Below, piece by piece: positions 34,883 through 43,712 of a stretch of DNA of 64,000 nucleotides (positions are counted from its first letter, which is position 1; each line of letters opens with the position of its first letter). The translations under genes were made by a program, and so were the position numbers. The DNA comes from Flavivirga eckloniae. Lineage in GTDB: Bacteria; Bacteroidota; Bacteroidia; Flavobacteriales; Flavobacteriaceae. Below the pieces are notes generated by a model. The model was not told the origin of the DNA. It worked only from the letters and a program-made list of their open reading frames with translations, and made no database searches. The stretch is taken from assembly GCF_002886045.1 (NCBI RefSeq), contig NZ_CP025791.1, forward strand, positions 1,014,001 to 1,078,000. The letters run 5' to 3'.

Positions 34883-35839
34883 ATGATACAGTCATTCAAA
34901 AAAATCGTTAAGGTTGAATTAGCTTTCTATACCATAATAGCGATTCTAAGTTTATTCGCTTCTTGTAAAAAAGAAACGGCCTCTAAAACATTAGCGCATC
35001 ATTTAGAAACTCCTTCAACAATAGCATTGCCTTCAGAAGAAAAAGAACCTTCTAAAGCGTTTAAAAACTACTGGTATGCTGGTGAAGCGGAAATATCATC
35101 ATATAAGTTAGAACAAGCCCGTTACGGCGAAATAAGAAGCGGACAAGCGGTTTTAATATATGTAACAGAAGATTTTTTACCAGATGTTCAGGTGAAAGCT
35201 GATGGACAAAGTGCAAACAATGTTTCCGTTTTAAAACTAAATGCTACAAAAAAGTTTAATACAGGTATTTACCCGTATTCCATCATGCAAAGTACCTTCT
35301 ACCCTGTTTCCAACAACAAACATGCTATAAAAATATCCAGTTCCATGCAAGAATGGTGCGGACATGTTTACTCGCAACTTAACAACAAAGCGCAATTCGA
35401 AGTGATGTCTCACTCCTATTTTGAAGGTGAAGCCGATAAAAGCTTCAACTTAGATAAAACCATTTTAGAGAACGAATTGTGGACTCAATTGCGTATCGAT
35501 CCTAAATCGCTTCCTACCGGAGATATCGAAATTATCCCTTCTTTTGAATATACCAGATTAAGACATGTTCCTATAAAAGCCTACAAAGCCTCTGCGACGA
35601 TGCAGAATAACGTTTACTCTATTTCTTACCCAGAGCTCAACAGAACATTATCGATTACTTTTAATCCTAACTTTCCTTATGATATTTTAAGTTGGGAAGA
35701 AGCGTTTAAAAGCGGATTCGGAGCTAACGCTAAGGTATTGAAAACCAAAGCCACAAAGCTAAAAACAATCAAATCTGCATATTGGGGCAAAAACAGTAAC
35801 AAAGATGAAATTTTGAGAAAAGAACTTCAATTGAAATAG
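34883..35839 (+). CDS. Conserved lipoprotein (often mislabelled septum formation inhibitor Maf)
   Basis: This 318-aa protein has a lipoprotein signal ending LFASC|K at about residue 28. The mature part holds FKNYWYAGEAEISSYKLEQARYGEIR and MQEWCGHVYSQLN. It shows no Maf motifs. Proteins like this in Bacteroidota often carry the name septum formation inhibitor, apparently because they follow maf; here only a maf relic precedes it. It probably faces the periplasm. Function is unknown. Confidence 0.75.
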   Translation: MIQSFKKIVKVELAFYTIIAILSLFASCKKETASKTLAHHLETPSTIALPSEEKEPSKAFKNYWYAGEAEISSYKLEQARYGEIRSGQAVLIYVTEDFLPDVQVKADGQSANNVSVLKLNATKKFNTGIYPYSIMQSTFYPVSNNKHAIKISSSMQEWCGHVYSQLNNKAQFEVMSHSYFEGEADKSFNLDKTILENELWTQLRIDPKSLPTGDIEIIPSFEYTRLRHVPIKAYKASATMQNNVYSISYPELNRTLSITFNPNFPYDILSWEEAFKSGFGANAKVLKTKATKLKTIKSAYWGKNSNKDEILRKELQLK

Positions 35840-35875
35840 TTATTTTATCTTTGGGGTATCTTTAAAATTACTAAC

Positions 35876-36397
35876 ATGCTCGACTACCTCTCCCAACATC
35901 TAGATAAAATAATAAATACTGCTATTGTACTTATAGTATTCTTTGTATTTCAACTTATTATTGGGATTATAATCCGTGCTATAGGTAAATCTAGAAAAAT
36001 TCTGGTAAGCCGTGCAAAAATTGTAGCACGCTATTTTTCAGTAAGTCTTTTTCTAATCACATTACTCATTATTGCCTTTATTTTTGGTATAGATGTTGAC
36101 GATCTGGTTGTTGTTTTTTCATCAATTTTTGCCATTATAGGTCTTGCTCTATTTGCCAGTTGGTCTATATTGAGCAATGTAACATCTGGTATTATTCTAT
36201 TTTTCTCTTTCCCATACAAAATAGGCGATAAAATTAAAATTCATGATAAAGAATTTGAAATTGAAGCTATTATAGAAGATATAAGATCGTATCAAATTCA
36301 TTTAAGAAAAGACAACGGAGATTTGGTAACTTATCCTAATAATATGCTATTGCAAAAAGCCGTAACACTTATAGAAAAGGACGCTTTAGATAAGTAA
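35876..36397 (+). CDS. Small MscS-like mechanosensitive channel domain protein
   Basis: This 173-aa protein has three transmembrane segments (about 14-34, 53-73 and 80-105). The third, FAIIGLALFASWSILSNVTSGIILFF, matches the pore helix of MscS. A short beta domain follows (FPYKIGDKIKIHDKEFEIEAIIEDI). The long cytoplasmic vestibule of classical MscS is missing, so it is a minimal version common in Bacteroidota. It probably releases solutes under osmotic downshock. Confidence 0.82.
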   Translation: MLDYLSQHLDKIINTAIVLIVFFVFQLIIGIIIRAIGKSRKILVSRAKIVARYFSVSLFLITLLIIAFIFGIDVDDLVVVFSSIFAIIGLALFASWSILSNVTSGIILFFSFPYKIGDKIKIHDKEFEIEAIIEDIRSYQIHLRKDNGDLVTYPNNMLLQKAVTLIEKDALDK

Positions 36398-36493
36398 AGG
36401 TTAAAATACATCTCCATACGTTAAAGAAACATTAAAACCCACCCTTTGGGTATTTTACTTTGCTATATTTGGTTTTTAGCTAACTAATTGATT

Positions 36494-39016
36494 ATGCAAA
36501 AAAGTACACTCCATACATTAGTATTACTCTTTTTATTTTCCCTTTCATATGCTCAAAAACCAAAAAAACCAGCATCTTCAGAGATATATGAATCTATTCA
36601 AAAGCTTAATTTTTTAGGCTCGGTTTTATATATCGCAGCACATCCTGATGATGAAAATACGCGATTAATATCTTACATGTCTAACCATGTAAAAGCCAGA
36701 ACAGCATATTTATCGCTTACACGAGGAGATGGCGGACAAAACCTTATTGGTCCAGAGATTAGAGAGTTGTTAGGAGTTATGAGAACCCAGGAGTTATTAG
36801 CAGCAAGGCGTGTAGACGGCGGAGAGCAAATCTTTACCAGAGCTAACGATTTTGGCTATTCAAAACATCCCGATGAAACACTTGCCATTTGGGATAAAGA
36901 AACGGTGTTAAGCGATGTGGTTTTAGCTATAAGAAAATTTAAGCCGGACATTATTATTAATCGATTCGACCATAGAAGCCCAGGTACTACCCATGGACAC
37001 CACACAAGTTCTGCTATGCTAAGTTTTGAGGCTTTCGATCTGGCTAACGATGCATCTGCATATTCAAACCAGTTAAAGCACAATAGTTTATGGCAGCCTA
37101 AACGCTTATTTTTCAACACAAGCTGGTGGTTTTACGGTAGCCAGAAAAAATTTGAAAAAGCAGATAAAAGTAACATGGTAAACTTCGATATTGGTGTATA
37201 CTACCCGCTAAAAGGCTTATCAAATAATGAAGTTGCCGCTTTGGCAAGCAGTCAGCACCTATGCCAAGGGTTCGGACGTTTATCGCAGCGAGGCACTCAA
37301 AAAGAATATATAGAATTTTTAAAAGGAGAACCATTAACAGATAATAAAGATTTTTTTGATGGCATAGACACATCCTGGAATCGTGTTAAGGGAGGAAAAG
37401 CCATTGGCGATATTCTGTACAAAGTTGAAAACGAGTTTAATTTTGTAAACCCTTCAGAACATATTCCACAATTAACCAAAGCATACCAATTGCTTCAAAA
37501 GATTGAGGATGATCATTGGAAAGCTCAAAAAACTAAAGAATTAAAAGCTATTATTGAAATGTGTGCTGGCTTGTATTTAGAAGCCTCAGCTGAAACTAAT
37601 TGGGCAACACAAGGTGAATCTATAAACTTAAACATAGAAGCACTAAACAGAAGCAACACGCCAATTACCCTAGTGAGTTTCAATAACTCCAGTGATTTAA
37701 ATGTTTCAAAAAACATCCTTCTAGAAAATAATATAAAGTTTTCCTTTAAGGATGCCATAAAAATTGATAACACCACATCTCCAACCACCCCGTATTGGCT
37801 AAATGAGAAAGGATCGTTGGGAATGTATAAAGCTGATGAAAAATTTATTGGCTTACCGGAAACTCCAAGATTATTCAATATTGATTTCAACCTACTTGTT
37901 AACAATGTACCTATTACATTTACCAAACCTATTATTCAACGCTTTTCAAAACCCGATAAAGGTGAGCTGTACCGTCCGTTTGAAATCATTCCAGAAGCTT
38001 CAGCCAGAATAACAGAAAAGGTTATTATTTTTGATAACGACCAGCAACATAACATCACTGTGGTTGTTAAAGCAGGACATGATAACTTAGAAGGCTATGC
38101 AGAAATTCATCATCCTAAAAACTGGAATGTTTATCCTGAAAAACAAAAAGTAAGCATAAAAAACAAAGGAGAAGAGCAAAGTCTTGTTTTTACTATTATT
38201 CCTCCGAAAAATCAAAGTGAAGGCTACATTAGCCCCATTGTTCATGTTAACGATAAAGCGTACACAAAAGAACTTATAGAGATTAACTACGACCATATTC
38301 CTTTTCAAACCGTTTTACTGCCTAGCGAAACCAAAGTGGTTCGCTTGGATATAAAAAAGAAGGGTGAAAATATTGCCTACATCCAAGGAGCTGGCGATAT
38401 GGTTCCTGAAAGTTTAGAGCAAATTGGCTATAACGTTAGAATTTTAAAACCTGAAGATATAAACACTGAAACTTTAAGCAGGTTTGATGCCGTGGTTGTT
38501 GGAATTCGTGCCTATAATACTGTTGAAGCATTAAAATTTAAACAACAAATCCTTTTCGATTTTGTTGCTCAAGGTGGTAATATGATCGTTCAATACAACA
38601 CAAGACACCGTTTAAAAGTACCAGAATTGGCACCTTACGAGTTAGAACTATCTCGCGACAGGGTTACAGACGAGAATGCCGAAGTACGTATTTTAGAACC
38701 AGAACATACACTTTTAAATTATCCTAATAAAATTACTCAAAACGATTTTAAGGGCTGGACACAGGAACGTGGGTTATATTTTCCTAACAAATGGTCTAAA
38801 GAATTCACGCCTATCCTATCTATGAACGATAAAAATGAAAAACCCAAAAAAGGAAGTTTATTAGTTGCTAAACATGGTAAAGGACATTATATCTACACGG
38901 GATTAAGCTTTTTCAGGGAATTTCCAGAAGGCGTTTCCGGAGCTTACCGTCTATTTGCCAACATGCTTTCTATTGGAAAAGAAGATTTAAAACAAAAGAC
39001 GAAACTAAGCAATTAA
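36494..39016 (+). CDS. Secreted PIG-L family deacetylase-like protein
   Basis: From ATG 36494 the protein is 840 aa with a signal peptide (MQKSTLHTLVLLFLFSLSYAQ). The PIG-L/LmbE domain (about 30-250) has the zinc motif IAAHPDDENTRLIS and the distal His cluster HGHHTSSAM. The rest includes a middle beta-rich region and a C-terminal ThuA/class-I-amidotransferase-like part (about 640-830; VVVGIRAYNTVEALKF). It likely deacetylates an amino sugar or related compound outside the cytoplasm. It heads a co-directional run with a 36-aa membrane peptide, a sodium symporter and an oxidoreductase. Confidence 0.85.
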   Translation: MQKSTLHTLVLLFLFSLSYAQKPKKPASSEIYESIQKLNFLGSVLYIAAHPDDENTRLISYMSNHVKARTAYLSLTRGDGGQNLIGPEIRELLGVMRTQELLAARRVDGGEQIFTRANDFGYSKHPDETLAIWDKETVLSDVVLAIRKFKPDIIINRFDHRSPGTTHGHHTSSAMLSFEAFDLANDASAYSNQLKHNSLWQPKRLFFNTSWWFYGSQKKFEKADKSNMVNFDIGVYYPLKGLSNNEVAALASSQHLCQGFGRLSQRGTQKEYIEFLKGEPLTDNKDFFDGIDTSWNRVKGGKAIGDILYKVENEFNFVNPSEHIPQLTKAYQLLQKIEDDHWKAQKTKELKAIIEMCAGLYLEASAETNWATQGESINLNIEALNRSNTPITLVSFNNSSDLNVSKNILLENNIKFSFKDAIKIDNTTSPTTPYWLNEKGSLGMYKADEKFIGLPETPRLFNIDFNLLVNNVPITFTKPIIQRFSKPDKGELYRPFEIIPEASARITEKVIIFDNDQQHNITVVVKAGHDNLEGYAEIHHPKNWNVYPEKQKVSIKNKGEEQSLVFTIIPPKNQSEGYISPIVHVNDKAYTKELIEINYDHIPFQTVLLPSETKVVRLDIKKKGENIAYIQGAGDMVPESLEQIGYNVRILKPEDINTETLSRFDAVVVGIRAYNTVEALKFKQQILFDFVAQGGNMIVQYNTRHRLKVPELAPYELELSRDRVTDENAEVRILEPEHTLLNYPNKITQNDFKGWTQERGLYFPNKWSKEFTPILSMNDKNEKPKKGSLLVAKHGKGHYIYTGLSFFREFPEGVSGAYRLFANMLSIGKEDLKQKTKLSN

Positions 39017-39018
39017 TT

Positions 39019-39129
39019 ATGGAGGATAATAAACAAACCAAACAGCCTTGGCTTAAGCTTTATTCTATTGTATTAATTGCTAACGCCATATATTTCCTAG
39101 TGTTTTATTTAATAACACAATCGTTTTAA
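39019..39129 (+). CDS. 36-aa single-pass membrane peptide
   Basis: An ATG 2 bp after the PIG-L stop opens MEDNKQTKQPWLKLYSIVL and continues through one transmembrane helix (about residues 15-33) to TQSF and a stop. The symporter starts 3 bp later. The tight spacing on both sides and the clean membrane helix argue for a real gene. Short membrane peptides next to sodium:solute symporters are known in other bacteria (for example the YhdT-PanF pair); here the link is inferred from position. Confidence 0.65.
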   Translation: MEDNKQTKQPWLKLYSIVLIANAIYFLVFYLITQSF

Positions 39130-39132
39130 GCT

Positions 39133-40845
39133 ATGCAGATTTTAAATTGGATCGATTGGGTTGTACTTGGAGTAACGCTAACAGCTATTGTGGCTTATGG
39201 TACCTATCAAACAAGAGGCAGTAAAAATGTTAAGGACTATCTTAAAGGTGGTAATTCATCAAAATGGTGGACTATCGGCCTCTCGGTGATGGCTACACAG
39301 GCCAGTGCCATAACCTTCCTTTCAACTCCCGGACAAGCCTTTAACGACGGTATGGGCTTTGTGCAGTTTTATTTTGGTATTCCTATAGCTATGGTTGTTA
39401 TATGCATGGTATTTATTCCACTATACCATCGCTTAAAAGTCTATACTGCTTACGAATTTTTAGAAAACAGGTTTGATTTAAAAACCAGAACATTAGCTGC
39501 TATTTTGTTTTTAATTCAGCGAGGCTTAGCAGCTGGTATTACTATTTTTGCTCCCGCCATTATACTATCGGTTGTTTTAGGTTGGGATCTGTTAACACTT
39601 AACATTATTATTGGTCTTTTAGTTATTATCTACACGGTTTCTGGTGGTACTCGTGCGGTTAACGTAACGCAAAAGCACCAAATGGTAATTATCTTTATAG
39701 GGATGCTGGTCGCCTTCTTTTTAATAGTAAGTAAACTTCCCGCAGATATTACATTTAGCAAAGCTTTAAGTATTGCTGGCGCCAGTGGCAAAATGGAAGT
39801 TCTGGACTTCTCGTTCAATTTAAATAATCGTTACACGTTTTGGAGCGGTATTATTGGTGGTACGTTTTTAATGCTTTCGTATTTCGGTACAGACCAGAGT
39901 CAAGTACAGCGCTATTTATCTGGTAAATCTGTAAAAGAAATGCAATTAGGACTTATTTTTAATGGTATATTAAAAGTCCCCATGCAATTCTTTATTTTAC
40001 TGGTGGGTGTTATGGTATTTGTTTTTTATCAATTTAACGAGGCTCCTATCAACTTTAACCCAACGACAGAGAGTGTCGTTTTAAACTCTAAATATGCCGA
40101 CGAGTTTAAACTGCTTCAAGAAGAACAAAAACAAGTTTTTAACGATAAACAGGCTCATATAAAATCGTTTATGGCTTCAAATAATGTCGACGCTTCAGAG
40201 CATATAGCTTTGGCTAATGACGCTAGCGATAATATTAGAGAAGAAGCAAGAATACTAATTGATAAAGCTGCCGAAGAACAAAATATAAAAATTGAAAGTA
40301 ATGATAAGGACTATGTTTTCATTCACTTTATATTAGAGAATTTGCCACGAGGGCTCATTGGGTTATTACTTGCCGTTATTTTAAGTGCGGCCATGTCTAG
40401 TACATCCAGTGAATTAAATGCTTTGGGCTCTACCACAACTATCGATTTATATAAACGAAACACCAGTGAAAAAACCGAAGAAGAAATGGTTAGAATATCC
40501 AGATGGTTTACATTTGGTTGGGGTGTTATGGCTATTTGTGTGGCTTGTGTTGCCAATCTTGCAGAAAACTTAATCCAATTGGTTAATATTATAGGATCTA
40601 TTTTTTACGGTAATGTATTAGGCATATTCCTTTTGGCCTTCTTTTTTAAATTCGTAAAAGGGAATGCCGTTTTTGTTGGCGCATTAATTACTCAGGTTTT
40701 GGTTATTGCTTTATATATTTTGGATTTATACGATATTATTAATCTACCTTTTTTATGGTTAAATTTTGTTGGTTGCGCTATAGTTATTACTATTGCATGT
40801 ATGCTTCAAATATTTAGCCCAAATGACAAAACAATCACAACATAA
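39133..40845 (+). CDS. Sodium:solute symporter (SSS family)
   Basis: This 570-aa transporter has about thirteen to fourteen helices. Conserved features are GGNSSKWWTIGLSVMATQASAITFLSTPG in the sodium-site region, YTVSGGTRAVNVTQKHQM and LSAAMSSTSSELNALGSTTTIDLYKR. Hydrophilic residues about 325-395 form an unusually long, charged, helical loop (EEQKQVFNDKQAH ...). The substrate is unknown; the operon suggests a sugar or sugar derivative. Its 3' end overlaps the oxidoreductase start by 23 bp. Confidence 0.88.
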   Translation: MQILNWIDWVVLGVTLTAIVAYGTYQTRGSKNVKDYLKGGNSSKWWTIGLSVMATQASAITFLSTPGQAFNDGMGFVQFYFGIPIAMVVICMVFIPLYHRLKVYTAYEFLENRFDLKTRTLAAILFLIQRGLAAGITIFAPAIILSVVLGWDLLTLNIIIGLLVIIYTVSGGTRAVNVTQKHQMVIIFIGMLVAFFLIVSKLPADITFSKALSIAGASGKMEVLDFSFNLNNRYTFWSGIIGGTFLMLSYFGTDQSQVQRYLSGKSVKEMQLGLIFNGILKVPMQFFILLVGVMVFVFYQFNEAPINFNPTTESVVLNSKYADEFKLLQEEQKQVFNDKQAHIKSFMASNNVDASEHIALANDASDNIREEARILIDKAAEEQNIKIESNDKDYVFIHFILENLPRGLIGLLLAVILSAAMSSTSSELNALGSTTTIDLYKRNTSEKTEEEMVRISRWFTFGWGVMAICVACVANLAENLIQLVNIIGSIFYGNVLGIFLLAFFFKFVKGNAVFVGALITQVLVIALYILDLYDIINLPFLWLNFVGCAIVITIACMLQIFSPNDKTITT

Positions 40846-41809
40846 AACCATAAACTGGGGCATTATAGGCCTAGGAAATATTGCCAATAAATTTGCACAA
40901 GATTTATTAACTATAGAGGATGCTCAATTATATGCAGTAGCCTCAAGATCTCAAGAAAAAGCAGACGCTTTTGCATCAACATATCATGCCAATAAAGCTT
41001 ATAATAGTTATGAAGCTTTAGTAAAAGATTCCAATATCGATGCTGTATATATTGCTACACCGCATGCTTTACACAAAGAAAATACACTATTGTGTCTAGA
41101 ACACGGTATCGCCGTATTATGTGAAAAGCCTTTTGCTATGAATGCAGAAGAAGTAAACACCATGATTGCTAAAGCCAGAGAGAAAAATGTACTTCTTATG
41201 GAAGCACTTTGGACCTATTTTCTACCGCACTATCAATACGTTTTACAAGAATTAAAAAATGAAACCTTTGGCAGAGTTTTAAAGCTAGAAGCAGATTTTG
41301 GCTTTTACCGTAAATTCGATGAGTCTACCAGGCTCTTTAAAAAGTCTTTAGGCGGTGGTAGTTTACTGGATATTGGCATCTACCCTATTTTTGCAGCATT
41401 GTCATCTCTTGGTATACCAAAGGATATAAAAGCTGATGCTACTTTTTTTGAAAACGGAGCAGATTCGTCATGCAATATCGTTTTTAATTACGATAATGGA
41501 ACAACTGCTAATTTAAAAAGTACACTTTTAGAAGATACTCCTACCGAAGCTACATTTTATTGCGAAAAAGGTACTATTAAGATTAATAGCGGCTTTTTTA
41601 TGCCTACCACAGTTACTTTAATCTCCGATAATAAAGAAGAAACCATCGATTTTAATTACAAAACCATTGGCTATAACTACGAAACGCTTCATTTTAATAA
41701 TCTTTTACGAGAAGGTAAAGTTGAAAGTGACGTTATGACTTTTGAGTTTAGTAAAAAGCTTATCAAGCTTCTTGATGATGTAAGAAGCAATATTAAATTA
41801 GAATATTAA
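40823..41809 (+). CDS. Gfo/Idh/MocA family NAD(P)-dependent oxidoreductase
   Basis: From ATG 40823 (MTKQSQHKTINWGIIGLGNIANKFAQ) the protein is 328 aa. It has the N-terminal Rossmann fold (GLGNIA), the CEKPFAMNAEE motif with the conserved Lys, and the C-terminal substrate domain with GGGSLLDIGIYPIFAA. Such enzymes oxidise sugars, inositols or their derivatives. An earlier start at 40793 is possible but sits in the symporter. It ends the 36.5-41.8 kb run. Confidence 0.88.
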   Translation: MTKQSQHKTINWGIIGLGNIANKFAQDLLTIEDAQLYAVASRSQEKADAFASTYHANKAYNSYEALVKDSNIDAVYIATPHALHKENTLLCLEHGIAVLCEKPFAMNAEEVNTMIAKAREKNVLLMEALWTYFLPHYQYVLQELKNETFGRVLKLEADFGFYRKFDESTRLFKKSLGGGSLLDIGIYPIFAALSSLGIPKDIKADATFFENGADSSCNIVFNYDNGTTANLKSTLLEDTPTEATFYCEKGTIKINSGFFMPTTVTLISDNKEETIDFNYKTIGYNYETLHFNNLLREGKVESDVMTFEFSKKLIKLLDDVRSNIKLEY

Positions 41810-41920
41810 ACACAAAAAAGACTAGTTTACATTACTTTAAGTCATTTTTATTTGTCTAAATGTAAAGTTTGTTTTACTTTTGATTTATCAATCATTTAAA
41901 TCAATTTAAAACGAACAGTT

Positions 41921-42397
41921 ATGAAAACAAATTATTTATTACCCAACAAGTACAAAATCTTAGGTTGGATACTTTTAGTATTAGGACTAATACTCGGAAT
42001 TTATGTTTATTCAATCGGCTATGAATCGAAAATGTTAACTATAAATGTATTATCAATATTTAGTAGTGGCGATTTTATTTTCGACGATAAGCAAGAATTC
42101 TTTAAAATTATTGAAAATAGCATTGTCGATGAACTAGTTGCACTAGCAATTATCTTTGGAGGATTAATAGTTGGGTTTTCTAAGGAAAAAATTGAAGATG
42201 AGTTCATTTATAAATTAAGAAAAGACTCATTAATTTGGGCAATTATTTTTAATTATGCAATCTTAACTTTTACAATTGCATTTGTTTATAATTTTACATT
42301 TTTCCATATCCTAGTTTTTAATATGTTTACACCACTCTTATTCTTTATTATCCGTTTTAATTTCTTAAAACTTAAATCAAATAGTCATGAAGAATAA
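41921..42397 (+). CDS. Four-TM membrane protein paired with an XRE regulator
   Basis: This 158-aa protein has about four transmembrane segments (residues 12-31, 75-90, 105-125 and 128-147), with acidic loops (FIFDDKQEFFKIIENSIVDELV). Its 3' end overlaps the XRE gene by 11 bp. Membrane-protein plus small-Cro/XRE pairs of this kind are frequent in Bacteroidota, with order and overlap as here; the membrane protein may sense a signal for the regulator. No specific family name is certain. Confidence 0.65.
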   Translation: MKTNYLLPNKYKILGWILLVLGLILGIYVYSIGYESKMLTINVLSIFSSGDFIFDDKQEFFKIIENSIVDELVALAIIFGGLIVGFSKEKIEDEFIYKLRKDSLIWAIIFNYAILTFTIAFVYNFTFFHILVFNMFTPLLFFIIRFNFLKLKSNSHEE

Positions 42398-42587
42398 TAT
42401 TAAAGTACAACGTGCTATTTACGACATGACTCAAGCAGATTTAGCAGAAAGAATTGGAGTAAGCAGGCAAACCATAAATGCCATGGAAAAAAACAAATAC
42501 GTACCATCAACTGTACTTTCCCTAAAAATAGCAAAACTCTTTAAAAAATCTGTTGAAGAGATTTTCTTTCTGGAAGACGAGGATTAA
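42387..42587 (+). CDS. Small XRE/Cro-type helix-turn-helix regulator
   Basis: This 66-aa protein is almost entirely a helix-turn-helix domain: MTQADLAERIGVSRQTINAME is the HTH core, followed by KYVPSTVLSLKIAKLFKKSVEEIF. It resembles the YozG/Cro-type repressors that control adjacent membrane-protein genes. Overlap with the upstream gene implies autoregulation of the pair. A terminator follows immediately. Confidence 0.85.
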   Translation: MKNNIKVQRAIYDMTQADLAERIGVSRQTINAMEKNKYVPSTVLSLKIAKLFKKSVEEIFFLEDED

Positions 42588-42594
42588 AAAATTA

Positions 42595-42623
42595 AAAAGC
42601 GCAACTTTTTGAGTTGCGCTTTT
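42595..42623 (+). terminator. Terminator of the XRE pair
   Basis: An 11-bp inverted repeat (AAAGCGCAACT at 42596-42606 / AGTTGCGCTTT at 42612-42622) with a 5-nt loop and T-rich tail follows the XRE stop by 8 bp. It can also act on the minus strand for the convergent DUF2911 gene. Confidence 0.82.
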
Positions 42624-42653
42624 CTTTTATGTGATATTAATAATATCTTCTAT

Positions 42654-43502
42654 TTACAGAGCTCCCCATTCTTTTAGGGAATCTTTATTCATTTTTACGT
42701 AATCTGCATTTCCAGCTTTCTCAGCACCTTCTAAAGATTTCTTAGCAGCAGAAATAGCACCTTTTTTATCTCCAGCTTTTGCATGGATTAAAGACTGCTT
42801 TCTTAAAAACCAAAAACGAGGCTTATCTTTTGTCATCTCAACAGCCTTGTCGATCCACTTTACAGCTTCTTTAACATCCTTACCTTCTGCTAAATAATAT
42901 GCAGCAGCAGAATAGTACTCGTTGGCACTTGGTCCATTCATAGCGCCCTCTATACTAGCTACTACAGCCTTGTCTGTTGGCACTTCAAACTTAACACCTA
43001 CATATACATCTTCCCACATTAAACCTAAAGTAGCAGCACTATTGCTTAAGTCATCAAACGACATAGTAAACGTTTCAATTTTTACTGGTAGTTTAAAAAC
43101 TTGTGCACTTGTTTTAGCGGCAACTTTAGCTTCATCCCATTCACGAGGTGTTCCCCAGTTATTCGTATCTGCATAAAATATAACCTCCCACGATTCCGCG
43201 TCAGGTTTTACAAAAATAGCATACGATCCAGCTTTAAGTGTCTGTCCGTCAATAGTGGCATCATCACTAAAAGTAATGGTCGTGTTTTTGTTAGCTCCAG
43301 TTCTCCAAAGCTTTCCATAAGGTACTAAATTTCCAAAAATCGTACGACCTTTCATACTAGGTCTTGAGTACTCTATAGTTACGTCTGTTAAACCAACCTT
43401 TTGCTCTTGTTTAGAAAACGGACTAGGTTGTGGTGTTTTAACCTGCGCATTTACACTAAAAGAAAATGTAAGTGCCAAGGCGATTAATAGTATTTTTTTC
43501 AT
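42654..43502 (-). CDS. DUF2911 domain secreted protein
   Basis: This 282-aa protein has a signal peptide (MKKILLIALALTFSFSVNAQ). The DUF2911 domain (about 25-190) shows VTIEYSRPSMKGRTIFG, LVPYGKLWRTGANKNTTITFS and GSYAIFVKPDAESWEVIFY. The C-terminal part (about 195-282) looks helical and TPR-like (VKWIDKAVEMTKDKPRFWF), which fits protein contacts. Function is unknown; the family is widespread and exported in Bacteroidota. Confidence 0.88.
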   Translation of the reverse strand: MKKILLIALALTFSFSVNAQVKTPQPSPFSKQEQKVGLTDVTIEYSRPSMKGRTIFGNLVPYGKLWRTGANKNTTITFSDDATIDGQTLKAGSYAIFVKPDAESWEVIFYADTNNWGTPREWDEAKVAAKTSAQVFKLPVKIETFTMSFDDLSNSAATLGLMWEDVYVGVKFEVPTDKAVVASIEGAMNGPSANEYYSAAAYYLAEGKDVKEAVKWIDKAVEMTKDKPRFWFLRKQSLIHAKAGDKKGAISAAKKSLEGAEKAGNADYVKMNKDSLKEWGAL

Positions 43503-43712
43503 TTTTGATTAAGTTAAATTAAGCGTTTATAATAATGATCATAAAATTACACATCAAAAATCCTTTTATTGTTAACAAAAACTTAAAATAAGAGATTGTA
43601 TATTTGCGCAATATTAAATCGCTAAAAGCCTGCTAAATGAAGTGGTTTTTAGCTTTTAGTTTTCCTGTAAGACATCGAAAACTTGCAGTTGCTATCCTAA
43701 AAAGTAAAGTTG

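Noticed and set aside
43615-43672. Riboswitch-like structure before the aquaporin gene (GCTAAAAGCC ... GGTTTTTAGC)
   Set aside because: A single simple hairpin, with no conserved riboswitch core recognised.
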